Below are positions 43,451-52,471 of a stretch of 64,000 nt of DNA, piece by piece (position 1 is the stretch's first letter; each line of letters opens with the position of its first letter). The stretch is taken from NCBI RefSeq assembly GCF_002149965.1, contig NZ_MSQB01000017.1, forward strand, positions 28,822 through 92,821. The letters are read 5' to 3'. The stretch comes from Novosphingobium panipatense. Its GTDB lineage: Bacteria > Pseudomonadota > Alphaproteobacteria > Sphingomonadales > Sphingomonadaceae. A program made the translations under genes and the position numbers. Under the pieces are notes generated by a model. It was given only the letters and a program-made list of their open reading frames with translations, was not told where the DNA came from and made no database searches.

Positions 43451-44461
43451 ATGGAAAAAGAATACGCCCCCCGCCCGTATGGCGCGGTAACGGCGATTTC
43501 CGCCGTTCTCGCGCTCACTGCCATCCCTGCTCTCGCGCAGGATATGACGTCCGGCACCAGCCTGCCGACCCAGCCCGGGTCCGCGCCGATGCCGCCGACC
43601 GTCATCGTCCCGTCCGTGCCGAGCGCCATACCGCCTTCTGCCGCGCCTCCTCCTACGACTTCGGTGCCTGATCGGCCGCCAGAACGCCCGATGGTCACGC
43701 TTCCCGAGATCGGTGAAGCCCCGGAGGCCGTGCCGGAAGCGGCGGACCCCGCCGAAGCCGCGCCTCCTGTCGCGGCGCCATACCGCGATGCTGCGCAGGC
43801 GGTCGCGCGGTCTGCGCCTGAGGCGACACGGGTTCCGACCCAGGCCGACCTTGGCACGGCGCGTGACGGTGCGCTCGCGCAGGGCGATGCGGTTACTCCC
43901 GTCGCAGCTGCCGCACCTCGTAGCGCCCAGCCTGTCCAGACGCCCGCGCAACGCGAGTCCGGCAGTGGTGACTTGCCAGCCCAGGGCGTGCTTGGGCTCC
44001 TGGCCCCGCTTGGCGTGGCGGGTGCCGGCATAGCGGCCATGCTGATGCGCCGCCGCAAGGTCGTGGACGAGCACGCCGACCATGCGTGGCCCGCAGCATC
44101 GACATCGGTCGATGACTTCACGTCGATTCAGCCGCTCGAACCTGCGGCCGAGGCGCGCCCCGCCGAAGCCGGGGTTCCCGTTGCGCGCGGCGGCCCGTCG
44201 TCCGAGGCTCTGTCGCAGGGGCCGGTGCCGCTGGCGGAGGACCGCCAGGCCCTGCTCGACGCCATGGTCGCGGCGGCGCCCAATGCTGCCAACCCGTTCA
44301 CCTCGCACAAGGCCCGAATGCGCCGCGCGCGGCTGATTCTCCAGCACCGCGAGCATATGCAGATGCAGGGCAAGCCCTTCGACTGGCGCACATATCGCCC
44401 GACCATGCAGACCACTTCGACAGAGCCCGTGCCCGAGCGCGAGGATGCCGAGAAGGTTTGA
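43451..44461 (+). CDS. Hypothetical proline/alanine-rich exported membrane protein
   Basis: A 336-residue protein. Signal-like helix at residues 11-29 (GAVTAISAVLALTAIPALA), then about 150 residues rich in Pro, Ala, Thr and Glu, probably extended in the periplasm. A membrane helix at about 179-200 (GVLGLLAPLGVAGAGIAAML) is followed by RRRK, and about 130 residues end inside the cell with a basic, helical segment (KARMRRARLILQHREHMQM). I know no family for it. The ATG at 43451 is preferred over a longer frame with Cys-rich nonsense. The 550-base gap between rpoB and this gene holds the rpoB leader and promoter. Confidence 0.75.
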   Translation: MEKEYAPRPYGAVTAISAVLALTAIPALAQDMTSGTSLPTQPGSAPMPPTVIVPSVPSAIPPSAAPPPTTSVPDRPPERPMVTLPEIGEAPEAVPEAADPAEAAPPVAAPYRDAAQAVARSAPEATRVPTQADLGTARDGALAQGDAVTPVAAAAPRSAQPVQTPAQRESGSGDLPAQGVLGLLAPLGVAGAGIAAMLMRRRKVVDEHADHAWPAASTSVDDFTSIQPLEPAAEARPAEAGVPVARGGPSSEALSQGPVPLAEDRQALLDAMVAAAPNAANPFTSHKARMRRARLILQHREHMQMQGKPFDWRTYRPTMQTTSTEPVPEREDAEKV

Positions 44462-44620
44462 TGCCGAAATTGCCTGACGCCGAAATGGCGTGACTCTGGC
44501 CTGCTGCACCCCTTGCGCGGCAGGCCGGAAGGAGCGGGGCGGTTCCTTCGGGAATCGTCCCGTTTCCTTATGTGCGTCCGAGGTTCTCCCGCACGGTTTT
44601 TCGAAAAGCGATGCGGCACA

Positions 44621-44651
44621 TATCGTTTTTCAATATTATTGTTTGACGATA
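44621..44651. promoter_or_regulatory. Palindromic operator overlapping a promoter
   Basis: TATCGT at 44621-44626 and ACGATA at 44646-44651 flank the central palindrome CAATATTATTG (44631-44641) symmetrically. In total 11 of 15 base pairs are matched around one centre at 44636. It overlaps a -35 box (TTGACG, 44643-44648), with a weak -10 (TATTGA) 17 bases on. It lies upstream of the small exported protein, DUF2975 and XRE genes. Confidence 0.55.
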
Positions 44652-44703
44652 AGCCGAATCAGGTTTATTGAATTTCGATATCAGGCATATCGGAGAACGA
44701 ACA

Positions 44704-44928
44704 ATGACCTTCTCGAACGCACGCTTTTCGCCCGCACAGGCCGCTTCTCGCCCCGCCGCAGCCATGCTCTCGCTGGCCTTCGTGGCCGCATTCTGGTTGC
44801 CGACGATTTCGACGCCCGCCCATGCGGCGCCCGCAGCCGAGGCAGCGGTTCATGAGGCGCCCCAGAGCGAGGCGGCTTTCGGCAATCGCATCGTCATCGC
44901 GGCCCCGGTCGCACCGGCACTGATGTAA
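44704..44928 (+). CDS. Small exported protein of unknown function
   Basis: A 74-residue protein with a signal peptide (basic start, AAAMLSLAFVAAFWLPTIS, cleavage near AHA) and a mature part of only about 35 residues, Ala/Glu/Pro-rich, ending IVIAAPVAPALM. CGGAG stands upstream of the ATG. It is the first gene of a small operon with the DUF2975 membrane protein 23 bases downstream. No family recognised. It may be a periplasmic partner of the DUF2975 protein or an independent secreted peptide. Confidence 0.65.
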   Translation: MTFSNARFSPAQAASRPAAAMLSLAFVAAFWLPTISTPAHAAPAAEAAVHEAPQSEAAFGNRIVIAAPVAPALM

Positions 44929-44951
44929 GCTAGGGAAAAGGGGCAAGGACG

Positions 44952-45500
44952 ATGACTTCCACCATGCAATCGATCACTCGCGATCCGCTGCTCGCCATTG
45001 CCAAGGGTCTGCTCTGGTTCCTGATGGCCAGCATGGTCATCGGCATTGCCGCCTGTCTTGTGGCGATCCCGCTGCTTCTGCTGTTCCAGAGCGATATTTC
45101 GGCCGAGATGGCCAAGGAAATGCCGTTGTTCCTGCCGCAGTTCTACTGGGTGGTCAGCGCGATCCTGGTGGTGGCAGCGGTGCTTTGCGGCGTCCTGTTC
45201 CGCATCTTCCAGCTCCTCAAGCGGATCGTCGGTACGGTCGCTGACGGCGATCCTTTCGTGCCGGACAATGCCGCGCGGCTGACGCAGATGGCTTGGCTCA
45301 GCCTCGTCGTCCAGCTTCTGGGCCTGCCGCTTTCCGGGCTTGGCGCATGGATCAACCATATCGGCGAGGGCCATACCAGGATCGAGACCATGGGCGGCAT
45401 CTCCGGCAACGGCCTGCTGCTGATGCTGATCCTCTTCATCCTGGCCCGGGTCTTCCGCAAGGGCGCCGAAATGCGCGCCGAACTGGAAGGGACCGTGTGA
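44952..45500 (+). CDS. DUF2975 domain-containing membrane protein
   Basis: A 182-residue four-helix membrane protein: LLWFLMASMVIGIAACLVAI, FYWVVSAILVVAAVLCGVLF, MAWLSLVVQLLGLPLSGLG, and GLLLMLILFILARVF. Between helices two and three lies DGDPFVPDNAARL, the conserved DUF2975 motif. This family is regularly encoded with a small XRE-type regulator, as here, where the next start overlaps this stop by one base. Biochemical role unknown; sensing or sequestering the regulator is a reasonable guess. Confidence 0.88.
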   Translation: MTSTMQSITRDPLLAIAKGLLWFLMASMVIGIAACLVAIPLLLLFQSDISAEMAKEMPLFLPQFYWVVSAILVVAAVLCGVLFRIFQLLKRIVGTVADGDPFVPDNAARLTQMAWLSLVVQLLGLPLSGLGAWINHIGEGHTRIETMGGISGNGLLLMLILFILARVFRKGAEMRAELEGTV

Positions 45501-45733
45501 TGGGGGAAGACGGCACCGAAGGCGCGGGTATCGTGGTGAAGCTGGACGACCTGCTCCATGCCCGCCGCATGACGCTGACCGAACTGGCGGAGCGCATCGG
45601 CATCACGCTCGCCAATCTCTCGATCCTCAAGACCGGCAAGGCCAAGGCGATCCGCTTCTCCACGCTGGAGGCGATCTGCCGGGAACTGGACTGCCAGCCG
45701 GGCGACCTGCTGGGATACGAGCCGGCGGTTTGA
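45500..45733 (+). CDS. XRE (Cro/C1-type) helix-turn-helix regulator
   Basis: A 77-residue DNA-binding protein: VVKLDDLLHARRMTLTELAERIGITLANLSILKTGKAKAIRFSTLEAICRELDCQPGDLLGYEP, the YozG-like single-domain regulator. It overlaps the DUF2975 stop by one base (TGATG), so both are made together. Its likely target is the palindrome at 44621-44651 ahead of the operon, giving autoregulation. That is inferred from position. Confidence 0.92.
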   Translation: MGEDGTEGAGIVVKLDDLLHARRMTLTELAERIGITLANLSILKTGKAKAIRFSTLEAICRELDCQPGDLLGYEPAV

Positions 45734-45761
45734 AGTTCCCGCATTACCCGCGAATCGCTTG

Positions 45762-46054
45762 ACTTCGGGCGCGCTTTCCTTCAGAGGCGCGCCCGAACCG
45801 TTGGGTTTCGGCCCATGGTTCATCCGTCCGAGACAGTTGGTGCCCTCGATCTGTGGGGGCTTAATTTCCAGCCTAGACGGGGAACAGGAAATTTTCCGGC
45901 CCTCGCTCATGAGCGTGGTGTCCATTCGGGTTTCGACCCGAAAACTCCTTCCCCATCGCCAACGGACTCGCCCGAAGTGCATCAGCGCTTCGGACAAACG
46001 TAGCCGGCCGTGCGGGGCGCAAGTCCCACGCGGTCACATGTGAAGGAGTAAGGC
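45762..46054 (+). promoter_or_regulatory. rplJ leader region with hairpins (possible L10 autoregulatory site)
   Basis: The 321-base gap before rplJ begins with a perfect 11-bp stem, TTCGGGCGCGC/GCGCGCCCGAA at about 45764-45797, perhaps the terminator of the preceding operon. TTCGGG/CCCGAA near 45928-45945 follows. The last 60 bases can fold (CCGTG, GGG, CGCAAG, CCC, CGCGG) just before the AAGGAG ribosome site. Ribosomal operon leaders of this kind bind the L10(L12)4 complex. I cannot match the exact motif, and no consensus promoter stands out. Confidence 0.4.
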
Positions 46055-46567
46055 ATGGATCGTTCGCAGAAAGCCGATTCGGTCGCCCAGCTCAACGCGG
46101 TCTTCAACGAGGTCGGCGTGGTGGTCATCACCCGCAACCTCGGCATGACGGTGGCTCAGTCCACCGCCCTGCGCGGCAAGATCCGTGACGCGGGCGCGAC
46201 CTACAAGGTTGCGAAGAACAGTCTTGCCAAGCTTGCCATCGTGGATACCGACTATGCCGGTATCGACGACTTCCTGACCGGCCCGACGGCCATCGCCACT
46301 TCGGTGGACCCCGTCGCTGCTGCAAAGGCTGTCGTGGACTTCGCCAAGACGACCGACAAGATCGAGATCGTCGGCGGCGCGATGGGTTCGCAGGTTCTGG
46401 ACGCAACGGGTGTCAAGGCTCTCGCCTCGATGCCCTCGCTCGACGAACTGCGCGCCAAGCTCATCGGCCTCGTTCAGGCTCCGGCGACCAAGATCGCCCA
46501 GCTTCAGACCGCTCCGGCGGCCAAGCTGGCGCGCGTCTTCGCTGCCTACGCCGACAAGGCTGCTTGA
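46055..46567 (+). CDS. rplJ: 50S ribosomal protein L10
   Basis: Base of the L7/L12 stalk on the 50S subunit, 170 residues. The N-terminal rRNA-binding domain has VVITRNLGMTVAQSTALRGKIRDAG and YKVAKNSLAKLA. The C-terminal helix that carries L12 dimers is at the end (TKIAQLQTAPAAKLARVFAAYADKA). The ATG follows GAAGGAGTAAGG. It is paired with rplL, but rpoBC does not follow: those genes lie on the other strand upstream. Confidence 0.98.
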   Translation: MDRSQKADSVAQLNAVFNEVGVVVITRNLGMTVAQSTALRGKIRDAGATYKVAKNSLAKLAIVDTDYAGIDDFLTGPTAIATSVDPVAAAKAVVDFAKTTDKIEIVGGAMGSQVLDATGVKALASMPSLDELRAKLIGLVQAPATKIAQLQTAPAAKLARVFAAYADKAA

Positions 46568-46654
46568 GTTCAAGCTTAAGCAACGCTTTTCTAACGATTT
46601 ATTCCGCCGTTGGGCATGAGGCTCACGGTGGACCACAGATCAGGAGTTATTATC

Positions 46655-47026
46655 ATGGCCGATATCGCCAAGCTTGTTGAAGAACTGTCGCAGCTGACCG
46701 TCCTCGAGGCCGCTGACCTCGCCAAGGCTCTCGAAGAAGCATGGGGCGTTTCCGCCGCTGCTGCCGTTGCCGTGGCTGCTGCCCCGGCCGGTGAAGCCGC
46801 CGCCGTCGAAGAAAAGACTGAATTCGACGTGATCCTCACCGGCGACGGTGGCAAGAAGATCAACGTCATCAAGGAAGTCCGCGCCATCACCGGTCTGGGC
46901 CTGGCTGAAGCCAAGGCTCTCGTCGAAGGCGCTCCGAAGGCCGTCAAGGAAGGCGCTTCGAAGGCTGAAGCCGAAGAAATCAAGAAGAAGATCGAAGAAG
47001 CCGGCGGCACCGTCGAGCTCAAGTAA
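46655..47026 (+). CDS. rplL: 50S ribosomal protein L7/L12
   Basis: Flexible stalk protein that recruits translation factors, 123 residues. N-terminal dimer domain ADIAKLVEELSQLTVLEAADLAKALEE, an Ala-rich hinge, and the C-terminal factor-binding domain with KINVIKEVRAITGLGLAEAKALVEGAPK. CAGGAG stands before the ATG at 46655. It is followed by a clear terminator where rpoB would normally begin, so the operon is bicistronic. Confidence 0.98.
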   Translation: MADIAKLVEELSQLTVLEAADLAKALEEAWGVSAAAAVAVAAAPAGEAAAVEEKTEFDVILTGDGGKKINVIKEVRAITGLGLAEAKALVEGAPKAVKEGASKAEAEEIKKKIEEAGGTVELK

Positions 47027-47087
47027 TCTGCTGCGGGCCCTGGCCCGCGCCGATTATCGATCTTCTCGGTTTTTCCGAGCAGACAGG

Positions 47088-47120
47088 GAAGGGCGGCTCT
47101 TCGGGGCCGCCCTTTCTCTT
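47088..47120 (+). terminator. rplJL terminator
   Basis: AAAGGGCGGCC-type stem: AAGGGCGGC at 47089-47097 pairs with GCCGCCCTTT ending at 47114, followed by CTCTTT. It lies about 60 bases after rplL and shows that no read-through to a downstream polymerase gene is needed. Confidence 0.88.
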
Positions 47121-47149
47121 TGCCCAGTTGACGCGCGAAACGAACATCC

Positions 47150-47173
47150 ATAACTCGATATATAACGTGGTAT
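47150..47173. promoter_or_regulatory. Palindromic MarR-type operator candidate
   Basis: A 24-base imperfect palindrome with 9 of 12 pairs matched. Its ends are ATA and TAT, with CG/CG pairs at equal distance around the core TATATA. It ends 12 bases before the MarR-GNAT start and follows a TTGACG -35 box at 47128. The position and AT-rich symmetry fit autorepression by that gene. Confidence 0.5.
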
Positions 47174-47185
47174 GGAGTTCGTGAA

Positions 47186-48142
47186 ATGACCGATGTGATC
47201 GCGCGCCTTGGCGGTGTCTATCTTGGCAGCCGCCTCAAGCGACTGGCCGAGCGTCTCCAGGGCGATGCCGCGCAGATCATCCAGGCGGCCGGCATCCCGG
47301 CGCAGCCCGCCCATATGCCGCTGCTGACGGCGCTGGATGCGGGCGCGATGACGGTGGGCCAGCTGGCCGAGGCGGTCGGATCCAGCCAGCCGGGGGTGAC
47401 ACGGGCGATCGGCCAGCTGACCGCGCTGGAACTGGTGAAGGCGGAGCAGGGCAGCGATCTTCGCCAGCGCCTCGTCTCCCTGACTCCGGCGGGGCAGGCG
47501 GTCATGAAGCGCACGAAAATGCAGGTCTGGCCGGGTATCGGCCTTGCCGTGGACGAGATGTGCGGCGGCGAGACGGCGGCGCTGCTGGCGCTTCTGGAGC
47601 GCGTCGAAAACGCTCTGGACGAATCGTCGATGGTGGCGCGCTGCGAAAGGCTCCAGCCTCCGGTCCTGAGCATCCGCGAATTCAGCGATGACCTTGCCCA
47701 GGACTTCCATGACATCAATGCCGAGTGGATCGAGGCGATGTTCCAGCTGGAACCCACTGACCGCGACGTCCTCGAAAATCCGCGCCGCCGCATCGTCGAG
47801 CCGGGCGGTACCATCCTTTTCGTGGAAGCACAGGGGCTGGGCGTGGTCGGTGCCTGCGCGCTTCAGAAGACGGGCGAGCGTGCGTTCGAACTGACGAAGA
47901 TGGGCGTGCGGCAATCGGCGCGCGGGCTCAAGGCGGGGGAGTTCCTCTTGGCCGCGATGATCGGCCGGGCGCAGGAAATGGGCGCCGATCCGCTCTATTT
48001 GCTGACCAACAAGCACTGCGAGGCGGCGATCCATCTCTATGAGAAGCTGGGCTTCCGCCACGATGCCGAGATCATGGCGCGATACGGCGCGCGCTACGCA
48101 CGATGCGACGTGGCAATGCGCTATGCGGGGCCCGGCCTGTAG
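47186..48142 (+). CDS. Bifunctional MarR-type regulator / GNAT acetyltransferase
   Basis: A 318-residue fusion. Residues 1-150 form a MarR winged helix (MTVGQLAEAVGSSQPGVTRAIGQLTALELVKAEQG, then QRLVSLTPAGQAVM). Residues 155-318 are a GNAT domain with ELTKMGVRQSARGLKAGEFLLAAMIGRA and YLLTNKHCEAAIHLYEKLGFRHD. Such fusions are known in proteobacteria, where the acetyltransferase half may sense or modify a small molecule. The start overlaps no neighbour. The stop codon lies in the loop of a GC-rich hairpin shared with the convergent cytochrome gene. Confidence 0.9.
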   Translation: MTDVIARLGGVYLGSRLKRLAERLQGDAAQIIQAAGIPAQPAHMPLLTALDAGAMTVGQLAEAVGSSQPGVTRAIGQLTALELVKAEQGSDLRQRLVSLTPAGQAVMKRTKMQVWPGIGLAVDEMCGGETAALLALLERVENALDESSMVARCERLQPPVLSIREFSDDLAQDFHDINAEWIEAMFQLEPTDRDVLENPRRRIVEPGGTILFVEAQGLGVVGACALQKTGERAFELTKMGVRQSARGLKAGEFLLAAMIGRAQEMGADPLYLLTNKHCEAAIHLYEKLGFRHDAEIMARYGARYARCDVAMRYAGPGL

Positions 48143-48158
48143 GAGGCAGGCCGGGCCC
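48128..48158. terminator. GC-rich hairpin over the MarR-GNAT stop codon
   Basis: GGGCCCGGCCTG at 48128-48139 pairs perfectly with 48147-48158 and the 7-base loop holds the TAG stop. It lies between convergent genes 22 bases apart and has no T tract, so termination would rely on the stem or on Rho. Confidence 0.55.
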
Positions 48159-48164
48159 TGCGCG

Positions 48165-48590
48165 TCACTTCAGGGTTTCGAGGTAGTCTATCACGTCCTT
48201 GCGCCGCTGCGGGTCGGGTACGCCGATCACCATGCGGGTGCCGGGAACCATCTTCATCGGCCCTTGCAGCCAGGTGTCGAGCGACTGGCGGTCCCAGGTC
48301 ACGCCGGATGCCTTGAGAGCGGGGCTGAAATTGAAGCCCGGCACTTCGCCGGCCCGGGTGCCGACGATCCCGAACAGCGAGGGGCCGATGCCGTTCCGGC
48401 CGGGTTCCACCGAATGGCAGGACCGGCAGGTGGCGAAGCCGGGCGGGGCGTCCGCGAGGCGGGCGCTCGTCGCGGCGGGGTTCGAGGATGTGGTCCTATC
48501 GGCATCAGGCGTTTGGGAATTGTCCTGCGACCCGCCGCAAGCGGTCAGGAGAAGCAGGGAAAACGCGATAATCAGGCGTGAAGTCGTCAT
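48165..48590 (-). CDS. Lipoprotein c-type cytochrome
   Basis: A 141-residue class I cytochrome c with a lipoprotein signal: MTTSRLIIAFSLLLLTACGG, lipobox LTAC, so it is attached to a membrane by lipid rather than a helix. It has the heme motif CRSCH, then RNGIGPSLFGIVGTRAG and the axial Met in MVPGTRMVIGVPD. A second heme motif is absent. It resembles cytochrome c2/c550 carriers. It differs from the helix-anchored cytochrome at 21.6 kb, so the organism has two separately tethered carriers in this region. Confidence 0.9.
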   Translation of the reverse strand: MTTSRLIIAFSLLLLTACGGSQDNSQTPDADRTTSSNPAATSARLADAPPGFATCRSCHSVEPGRNGIGPSLFGIVGTRAGEVPGFNFSPALKASGVTWDRQSLDTWLQGPMKMVPGTRMVIGVPDPQRRKDVIDYLETLK

Positions 48591-48725
48591 GGTTTCTCCG
48601 GCGCTGGCGGTGCCCTATTCCACCGCCCGTCCGATGGGAAGACCATGACATCGCGCAAATCCCGCGAAAGAGCCCCCTGAATTTCCTTTCGCTTGCCGGT
48701 CCCGTCCCCTATCGACCCTGCCGAA

Positions 48726-50105
48726 ATGGCGACACAGCACCTTCCCTCGACTTTCCGTGCCGAACTCGGCGCCACCCTGCGCCTTGCCGGGCCGCTTGCG
48801 CTCGCCAATCTCCTGCAGATGGCGGTCTTTGCGACCGACGTGATCTTCGTGGCGCGTCTCGGCCAACAGGCCCTGGCGGCATCGAGCCTGGCGATCGCCA
48901 TCGTGGCCCTGATGATGATGGGCATCAACGGCGTGACCGGCGCCGTGGCGCCGCTGATCGCCGCCGAGATCGGGCGCCGCCACAACGCGGTGCGCGACGT
49001 GCGCCGCTCCGCGCGCATGGCGCTCTGGGTAGCGGTGATGTTCAGCCTGGGCGCCATCGCGATCTCGCAGTTTGGCGACTGGCTGATGGAAGTGACCGGG
49101 CAGGAGCCCGAAGTCGCAGGCCTCGCCGCGCATTTCCTCAGGATCGTCTCGATCGCGGTGCTGCCGATGACGATCGCCAATGTGTTGCGCACTTTCGTGT
49201 CCGCGCTCGGCAGGCCGATCTTCGCTACCGTCATCACTGCGCTCGCGATCGCGGTGAACGCCATGGGCAACTATGTGCTGGTCTTCGGCCACTTCGGTTT
49301 TCCGGCGCTTGGCCTGATGGGTTCGGCGCTGGCCAGCATCACCACCGCAAGCGTGATGGTCATCGCCTATGCCCTGGCCATCCGCAGCGACCGCAGGCTG
49401 CGGCGCTATCATGTGTTCGGACGCATCTGGCGGCCCGAATGGCTGCGCCTGCGCCAGATCCTGGCGCTCGGCCTGCCGATCGCGGCGACGCTGATCGCCG
49501 AGGGCGGCCTGTTCAGCGGCGCCGCCTTCCTGATGGGCCGCCTCGGCGAGGCGCAGCTTGCCGCCCATACCGTGGCCCTGCAGATCGCCGCTTTCGCCTT
49601 CCAGGTGCCGTTCGGCGTCGGCCAGGCGGCGACGATCCGGGTCGGCTATCACTACGGGGCGGGCAACCGGGTCGGCGTCGGCATGGCGGGCTGGGCGGCG
49701 ATCACGGTGGCGATGATCTTCATGGTCGTCTCCGCCTCGACGATGCTGCTGGCGCCGCGCTTCATTCTCTCGGCTTACGTCGACGTGGACGCGCCCCGGA
49801 ACGCCGTCCTCGTCGGTTTCGCGCTGCAATTCCTGTTCGTGGCGGCGATATTCCAGCTGACAGACGGCCTCCAGGCGGTGGCGGCAGGCGCGCTGCGGGG
49901 GATACAGGATACCCGCGTGCCGATGGCCATAGCCCTGTTCGGTTACTGGGCCGCCGGGTTCGCCACCTCTGCCGTCCTCGGGCTGTTCACCCCGCTGGAA
50001 GGCGTGGGTGTGTGGATCGGCCTGGCAGTGGGCCTGACCGTGGCGGCGCTGATGCTGATCGCCCGCTGGCACTGGCGCGAAGAGTTCCACCTCGACCGGG
50101 TGTAA
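48726..50105 (+). CDS. MATE family efflux transporter
   Basis: Twelve-helix drug/sodium or drug/proton antiporter, 459 residues, NorM-like. It shows LAGPLALANLLQMAVFATDVIFVARLG at the first helix and the internal repeat PIAATLIAEGGLFSGAAFLMGRLGEAQLAAHTVALQIAAFAFQVPFGVGQAATIRVGYHYGAG, which is the conserved second-half MATE motif. The ATG at 48726 is favoured. A TTG 33 bases upstream is possible. Substrate unknown. Confidence 0.95.
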   Translation: MATQHLPSTFRAELGATLRLAGPLALANLLQMAVFATDVIFVARLGQQALAASSLAIAIVALMMMGINGVTGAVAPLIAAEIGRRHNAVRDVRRSARMALWVAVMFSLGAIAISQFGDWLMEVTGQEPEVAGLAAHFLRIVSIAVLPMTIANVLRTFVSALGRPIFATVITALAIAVNAMGNYVLVFGHFGFPALGLMGSALASITTASVMVIAYALAIRSDRRLRRYHVFGRIWRPEWLRLRQILALGLPIAATLIAEGGLFSGAAFLMGRLGEAQLAAHTVALQIAAFAFQVPFGVGQAATIRVGYHYGAGNRVGVGMAGWAAITVAMIFMVVSASTMLLAPRFILSAYVDVDAPRNAVLVGFALQFLFVAAIFQLTDGLQAVAAGALRGIQDTRVPMAIALFGYWAAGFATSAVLGLFTPLEGVGVWIGLAVGLTVAALMLIARWHWREEFHLDRV

Positions 50106-50160
50106 TGCTCTCGTCTCATCCCGCACCCATACCGGATGAGAATTTTTTGAAAGCCGCGCG

Positions 50161-50190
50161 CTTGACGCCGCCCATGGGCCGAACCATATC
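50161..50190 (+). promoter_or_regulatory. groESL promoter, heat-shock-like
   Basis: CTTGAC at 50161 and CCATAT near 50184, with about 17 bases between -35 and -10, match the alphaproteobacterial RpoH pattern (CTTG...CCATAT) and partly the vegetative one. It lies immediately before the CIRCE operator. Confidence 0.55.
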
Positions 50191-50198
50191 CACGCCCG

Positions 50199-50225
50199 TT
50201 GGCACTCTTCGAGTGTGAGTGCCAA
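50199..50225. promoter_or_regulatory. CIRCE operator (HrcA-binding site) of groESL
   Basis: TTGGCACTC and GAGTGCCAA form a perfect 9-bp inverted repeat with the canonical 9-base spacer, one symmetric change from the consensus TTAGCACTC. HrcA should repress here. hrcA itself is not in the window. Confidence 0.93.
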
Positions 50226-50270
50226 TTCCAGTTTCTTGCCCTTTTAGTTCGTAGGATAAGGGAGATCCCC

Positions 50271-50558
50271 ATGACTTTCCGCCCGCTGCACGACCGTGTT
50301 CTCGTGCGCCGCGTCGAGGCCGAAGAAAAGACGGCCGGTGGCATCATCATCCCCGACAGCGCCAAGGAAAAGCCGGCTGAAGGCGAAATCGTCGCCGTCG
50401 GCACCGGCGCTCGCGCCGAAAACGGCACCATCACCCCCCTCGACGTCAAGGTTGGCGACCGCGTGCTGTTCGGCAAGTGGTCGGGCACCGAAGTCAAGGT
50501 CGGCGGTGAAGACTTGCTGATCATGAAGGAATCGGACATCCTCGGCGTTATCGGCTGA
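50271..50558 (+). CDS. groES: Co-chaperonin GroES
   Basis: Heptameric lid of the GroEL chamber, 95 residues. MTFRPLHDRVLVRRVEAEEKTAGGIIIPDSAKEKP holds the mobile loop (residues 17-32). GTGARAENG and KWSGTEVKVGGEDLLIMKESDILGVI complete the fold. The ATG at 50271 follows AAGGGAGAT. A longer frame would read through the CIRCE site. First gene of the heat-shock operon. Confidence 0.98.
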   Translation: MTFRPLHDRVLVRRVEAEEKTAGGIIIPDSAKEKPAEGEIVAVGTGARAENGTITPLDVKVGDRVLFGKWSGTEVKVGGEDLLIMKESDILGVIG

Positions 50559-50605
50559 GCATCCTGATTTTCTGCATTTTCCAGATTTTCTAAAAGGAAT
50601 TCAAA

Positions 50606-52249
<1,644 letters not shown>

Positions 52250-52275
52250 AGCGCTCACGTCACCGACGCGAATTG

Positions 52276-52306
52276 GGGCCGGAGAGAGCGATCTCTCCGG
52301 CCCTTT
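52276..52306 (+). terminator. groESL terminator
   Basis: GGGCCGGAGAGA pairs with TCTCTCCGGCCC around a 4-base loop, followed by TTTCGTTT, 27 bases after groEL. The following gap to 52471 shows nothing else recognisable. Confidence 0.9.
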
Positions 52307-52471
52307 CGTTTGCGTGATTCAAACTGGACGGATTCGTTCATCTGGGCGACAGGATTGTTCGAATCCAAGCAATTGCCCGCATGGATCATGCATTTCATCG
52401 CGCAGGACTGGCGCTTTGCCTTATTGTCGTTAACCGTTCGGGAACATGGACAAGATTAGGGTGGGATCTGC

